Below, piece by piece: positions 7,432 to 10,397 of a stretch of 10,397 bases of DNA. A program made the position numbers and the translations under genes. The notes under the pieces are model-generated. The model made no database searches. It was not told where the DNA came from and saw nothing but the letters and a program-made list of their open reading frames with translations. This DNA comes from JAKAGZ01 sp035266865 (GTDB taxonomy: Bacteria > Bacteroidota > Ignavibacteria > Ignavibacteriales > Ignavibacteriaceae): contig DATFMR010000081.1 of NCBI GenBank assembly GCA_035266865.1, positions 1 through 10,397 of the forward strand. Direction: 5' to 3'. The number at the start of each line of letters is the position of its first letter. Within the stretch, counting starts at the first letter, position 1.

Positions 7432-8339
7432 AAATTTAATTCTCTTTTCATTAACACCAGTGTTTCACTTATAGAATGCGGTTTGAACCCCATTTCTGTT
7501 TCAGCCTTTAATGTTAAAAGTCCTGATTTTAAAGGACGTGTAGCCTTTTGATTTAATTCATCCGTTGTAATAGGATTAATTAAAGATTTATCCAGATTAA
7601 AAAAATCCGCAATAATTTCGGTAAAGTCAAACCTTGTAAGAAATTCTCTTCCCCCTATATTATAAACACCTGTTTTCCTGAACTCAATAACTTCATTTAT
7701 TGCCTGAACGAGATCATCGATAAAAGTCGGATTATTAACCTGGTCAGTTACTATATTAATTTGTTTTCCTTCTCTAACGGAATTAACAACCCATCTTACA
7801 AAATCAGGTCTGCTGCTTGCAATTCCATACAGAACATTAGTTCTTAATATTGTATGAATAGCTCCGCTAATTTTCAGAGCGTTCTCGCTTGCCAGCTTTG
7901 TGCGTCCATAATACCCAAGTGGATTCGGTTTTGCATTTTCGGGATAAGGTCCGCTGGTTCCATCAAAAATATAATCTGATGAAATATGAATAATATGTGC
8001 ATCAATAATCCTGGCAGCTTCAGCCAGGTATTCCACACCTTTTACATTTATTTTCCAAGCGAGTTCTCTTTCAACTTCACTAAGATCAACATTAGTAAAT
8101 GCTGCGGTGTTAACTATAAAATCGGGACAAAAATCAGATACAACTTTTTTTATTTTTTCACGGTCAGTAATATCACAACTAATATAATCAGTATTTTCAA
8201 AAACTGCTGTATCTTCTACGGAAGTTCCGGCAAGCTGGACATTATTAGATTGATTGTAAAATTTAATCGTTCTTTGCCCCAGCATACCATTTGCGCCGGT
8301 AACCAGTATTCTTTTCCTAACCAGATCTTGTGTAAACAT
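7428..8339 (-). CDS. RmlD-like SDR family sugar-nucleotide reductase
   Basis: A 303-residue extended short-chain dehydrogenase most like dTDP-4-dehydrorhamnose reductase (RmlD/RfbD). The Rossmann dinucleotide site is G15-ANG-MLG21. NTAAFTNVDLSE (77-88) and SSDYIFDG (120-127) correspond to the family's NAAAYTxVD and STDYVFDG. The catalytic triad is readable as S121, Y144 and K148 in YYGRTK. NPTFIDDL (203-210) and RPLKS (268-272) are typical of the RmlD substrate domain. The usual partners RmlA, RmlB and RmlC are not in the window, so rhamnose synthesis is not shown; another 4-keto-sugar, or a MAT2B-like role, is possible. The ATG has a GAAAG stretch just upstream and lies 23 bases inside the end of the kinase gene. 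The HAD gene overlaps its 3' end by four bases. Co-transcription is close to certain; the shared pathway is inferred. Confidence 0.88.
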   Translation of the reverse strand: MFTQDLVRKRILVTGANGMLGQRTIKFYNQSNNVQLAGTSVEDTAVFENTDYISCDITDREKIKKVVSDFCPDFIVNTAAFTNVDLSEVERELAWKINVKGVEYLAEAARIIDAHIIHISSDYIFDGTSGPYPENAKPNPLGYYGRTKLASENALKISGAIHTILRTNVLYGIASSRPDFVRWVVNSVREGKQINIVTDQVNNPTFIDDLVQAINEVIEFRKTGVYNIGGREFLTRFDFTEIIADFFNLDKSLINPITTDELNQKATRPLKSGLLTLKAETEMGFKPHSISETLVLMKRELNL

Positions 8340-9204
8340 CTTCTTTCAGCTCTAAGTAGTTTTCCATTTTATCATAAGAAGCAGCCAAACCGGCTGCAAT
8401 GGTTGCAGTTTTTAATGCTTTCCCGGCGTTTAAGCTACTAATATAACTATAAAAAAATACTGCCCCAAAAACATCCCCGCATCCAACTTTATTTTTTGTG
8501 CTTACTTTTATAGCCGACCTGTATTCAGCAGCCGTCTCACCTTTAATCTTGTAAAAAATTTTTGCTCCTTTTTCAGCTTTTGTAATTATCAGGATTTTTA
8601 TTCCACCCGAAAAAAGTCTTTGAACAATTTCACTTTCATTATTACTCTTATAAAGAGTAAAAAATTCTCTTTCATTAACCTGGAGAATGTCTATGTTTTT
8701 AGCCCATGAATTAAAATCGGGGATGGTTCTGAAATCCCGTTTTCCTTCCTTATCAATTCCTCGCGCAAGTGTATGAACATCAAAACATATAAGACCTTTA
8801 TAAACTGACCTTAATTTTTCAAGTTGGTCAATATTAATATCAAACCCTGTAATCATATTTATTAATATTCCATCGTACCGGTCTGGGTTTTCAATTTCAA
8901 ACTGCAAACTTTTACTAACCTTTGAATAGCATTCTTCTCTTTCTTCCTTACCGTTAATATTCAGAAATACTTTCGGTAAATCAGGATCATCCTGAAAGTA
9001 TTGTTTATCCAGATCTTTATAAACCGGATAGAATAATTCGATATTTTCTTTATCCACAGTTGTACATAGTGTAATTTTATCATCTTTATCCATGATACTT
9101 TGCATTCCCAAAACAGAATAAAAAATTCCACCCGGTTTAACCTCTTCCTTTCCATTAGATAAAATGTGGTCTTCCAGCGACTGACCAATTAATAATAAGT
9201 TCAT
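8317..9204 (-). CDS. PfkB-family carbohydrate kinase
   Basis: A 295-residue ribokinase-fold (PfkB) protein, first gene of the operon. Family landmarks are an N-terminal MNLLLIGQSLEDHIL strand, the G25-G26 pair in KPGGIFYSVLG (PfkB signature 1 region), NEREF at 177-181, TKAEKGAKIF at 208-217, and the anion-hole and catalytic segment VGCGDVFGAVFF at 240-251 with the catalytic base D244. The usual DTxGAGD box reads N238-K-V-G-C-G-D244, so the conserved Asp-Thr is lost and Ala is Cys, while the glycines and catalytic Asp remain. Most members phosphorylate a sugar, nucleoside or polyol with ATP; which one is not evident. The gene is at the short end of the family. The start at ATG 9204 fits the family N-terminus and has AAAGATGG upstream. 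It overlaps the reductase gene by 23 bases and is divergent from the M28 peptidase gene. Confidence 0.85.
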   Translation of the reverse strand: MNLLLIGQSLEDHILSNGKEEVKPGGIFYSVLGMQSIMDKDDKITLCTTVDKENIELFYPVYKDLDKQYFQDDPDLPKVFLNINGKEEREECYSKVSKSLQFEIENPDRYDGILINMITGFDINIDQLEKLRSVYKGLICFDVHTLARGIDKEGKRDFRTIPDFNSWAKNIDILQVNEREFFTLYKSNNESEIVQRLFSGGIKILIITKAEKGAKIFYKIKGETAAEYRSAIKVSTKNKVGCGDVFGAVFFYSYISSLNAGKALKTATIAAGLAASYDKMENYLELKEDVYTRSG

Positions 9205-9275
9205 AGTCCATCTTTATTTAATAGAATTAAAATAATCAGAATAATTTAAACTCATTTATCACATTAATGCATATT

Positions 9276-9296
9276 AATAATAAATAATTTATTATT
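9276..9296. repeat. 21-bp AT-only palindrome between divergent genes
   Basis: Arms AATAATAAAT (9276-9285) and ATTTATTATT (9287-9296) are perfect inverted repeats around one central A. The palindrome lies in the 125-base gap between the kinase operon (minus) and the M28 peptidase (plus), where an operator for either gene would sit. Because it is A/T only in AT-rich DNA, chance is a real alternative. Confidence 0.35.
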
Positions 9297-9318
9297 TTCA
9301 GGAATACTGCATTTTATA

Positions 9319-9324
9319 AAGGAG
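9319..9324 (+). promoter_or_regulatory. Shine-Dalgarno site of the M28 peptidase gene
   Basis: AAGGAG lies five bases before ATG 9330. It is the strongest ribosome-binding site in the window with a start codon at a usable distance, and it fixes the start of the peptidase reading frame. Confidence 0.85.
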
Positions 9325-9329
9325 TCCTG

Positions 9330-10397
9330 ATGAAAAGATTTTCACTGTTTTTCGCAATTTTAGTAGCTGTAAGCTTTAATTTTTCAGCTCCGGTTTTAAG
9401 AGCTCAAAGCAACGGCCAAAAATTTATTGACAAAAGTAACATAAAATTAAATCTCGAATTCCTGGCTTCAGATGAGCTGGAAGGAAGAGAAACAACAACC
9501 AGGGGAATTCATTTAGCCGCACTATACATCACTACACAACTCCAGAGAAATGGTGTAAAGCCTTTTTTTGATGACGGTTCTTATTACGAACCATTTAAGG
9601 TTGATGCAAGCACCTTTAATGAAGATTCAAAACTTGTGTTCACAAATGGAAATAACACAAGCGATTTTAAATTTCTTAATGACTTCTTCGTTGACAGCCG
9701 AAATTCCAGTGGAGAGGTAAACGATGCACTTCCTGTGGTTTTTGTTGGCTACGGAATTACAGCACCCGAATATAAATATGACAATTATGCAAATATTGAT
9801 GTAAAAGGTAAATATGTAATTGCAATGAGCGGGGAACCTACCTCAAAAGATGAAAATTATTTTGACGGTGAAAAAGAGACTAAATATTCCAGTGCCCGCA
9901 CCAAGGTTGAATTTGCAAAAGAGCACGGTGCGGCAGGATTCCTCGGTACTTTAAGCCCGGAATATGAAACCCGGTGGGATTTTATTAAAAGGTTTTTTTC
10001 ACATCCATCAATGAGTATTATGGATGACTCAAATAATGATGAAAATAATTTCGTATCTGTATATATAAAATCAACGGCTTTAAAACAGATCCTGAGCGGA
10101 CAAAAATTTTCATACGATGACCTGGAAGCAAAAGCCGAAAATGGTGAAGCACTACCAGAATTTCAAATTAATGGAAAGCTTAAATCAGAAATTGTAAAAA
10201 CTCCAGATATAAGAACAGCAAAAAACATTGTAGGTGTAATTGAAGGAATAGATCCTGTTCTGAAAAATGAATATGTTGCCGTTGGTGCGCACTACGATCA
10301 TCTTGGTGTTCAAAACGGAAAAGTTTACAACGGCGCTGACGATGATGGTTCGGGAACTGTTACTGTTATGGAAGTCGCAAAAGCATTAGCGAAAACC
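9330..10397 (+). CDS. Secreted M28-family zinc peptidase with PA-like domain, C-terminus cut off
   Basis: An open frame of 356 codons starts at ATG 9330 behind a strong AAGGAG and runs off the right edge without a stop. A signal peptide covers about residues 1-25 (MKRFSLFFAILVAVSF... ending LRA-Q). LEFLASDELEGRETTTRG at about 43-60 is typical of exported M28 aminopeptidases of Bacteroidota and relatives. A PA-like insert follows at about 130-290, including VVFVGYGITAPEYKYDNY and VKGKYVIAMSGEP. The M28 metal site begins with H321 and D323 in GAHYDHLG, and D337 in GADDDGSG, corresponding to the first zinc-ligand His, the catalytic-site Asp and the bridging Asp. The remaining ligands (Glu-Glu, Asp and His) lie beyond the window. 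It should remove N-terminal residues from peptides outside the cytoplasm; specificity is not readable. It is divergent from the sugar-kinase operon and likely a separate transcript. Confidence 0.92.
   Translation, partial: MKRFSLFFAILVAVSFNFSAPVLRAQSNGQKFIDKSNIKLNLEFLASDELEGRETTTRGIHLAALYITTQLQRNGVKPFFDDGSYYEPFKVDASTFNEDSKLVFTNGNNTSDFKFLNDFFVDSRNSSGEVNDALPVVFVGYGITAPEYKYDNYANIDVKGKYVIAMSGEPTSKDENYFDGEKETKYSSARTKVEFAKEHGAAGFLGTLSPEYETRWDFIKRFFSHPSMSIMDDSNNDENNFVSVYIKSTALKQILSGQKFSYDDLEAKAENGEALPEFQINGKLKSEIVKTPDIRTAKNIVGVIEGIDPVLKNEYVAVGAHYDHLGVQNGKVYNGADDDGSGTVTVMEVAKALAKT

Noticed and set aside
7986..8441. A 151-codon plus-strand frame opposite the reductase and kinase genes
   Set aside because: Its composition (Asn, Phe, Ser, Ile-rich) and position opposite two well-supported genes indicate a shadow frame.
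6649..9204. ADP-heptose type cluster (HldE kinase, GmhB phosphatase, HldD epimerase)
   Set aside because: The gene order is superficially similar, but the HAD protein is of the NagD IIA type rather than GmhB, the SDR matches RmlD rather than HldD, and the kinase lacks the nucleotidyltransferase domain.

Overview
The window is AT-rich bacterial DNA with ordinary, compact gene organisation. Protein content points to the Bacteroidota/Ignavibacteria (Chlorobi) side of the tree. It holds a DUF5916 protein with a CBM9-like N-terminus, an exported PAP2 phosphatase-like protein and an exported M28 peptidase. Shine-Dalgarno sites are mostly weak, and some promoters look like the Bacteroidota -7 element TAnnTTTG. 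The lineage is inferred from family flavour, not proven. No phage, insertion sequence, CRISPR array or defence system is visible.

Layout. Bases 1-634 (minus) are the N-terminal third of an acetyl-CoA synthetase, cut by the window edge. A 237-base divergent intergenic region separates it from a plus-strand SLC13/DASS-type sodium-coupled anion transporter (872-2473). This converges on an exported PAP2-like membrane protein (2510-3451, minus) whose catalytic arginine positions are unusual. A tRNA-Arg(CCU) gene (3564-3637, plus) follows. It is abutted by a strong hairpin terminator that ends the large minus-strand CBM9-like/DUF5916 outer-membrane protein gene (3718-6363). A 285-base spacer carries short direct and inverted repeats. 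Next is a tightly overlapping minus-strand operon, transcribed in the order PfkB-family kinase (8317-9204), RmlD-like SDR reductase (7428-8339), NagD-like HAD-IIA phosphatase (6649-7431). Divergent from it is a plus-strand secreted M28-family zinc peptidase (9330 onward), cut by the right edge.

How the genes may work together. The acetyl-CoA synthetase and the anion transporter are divergent neighbours and could both serve organic-acid use (acetate activation, dicarboxylate import). The kinase, reductase and phosphatase overlap by 23 and 4 bases, so they are almost certainly co-transcribed. They look like three steps, or two steps plus a housekeeping phosphatase, of a small-sugar or sugar-nucleotide pathway whose substrate cannot be read from sequence. 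This operon is the most interesting part of the window, although each family is well known. The PAP2 protein, DUF5916 protein and M28 peptidase are all predicted to be exported and reflect an active cell-envelope and scavenging lifestyle.
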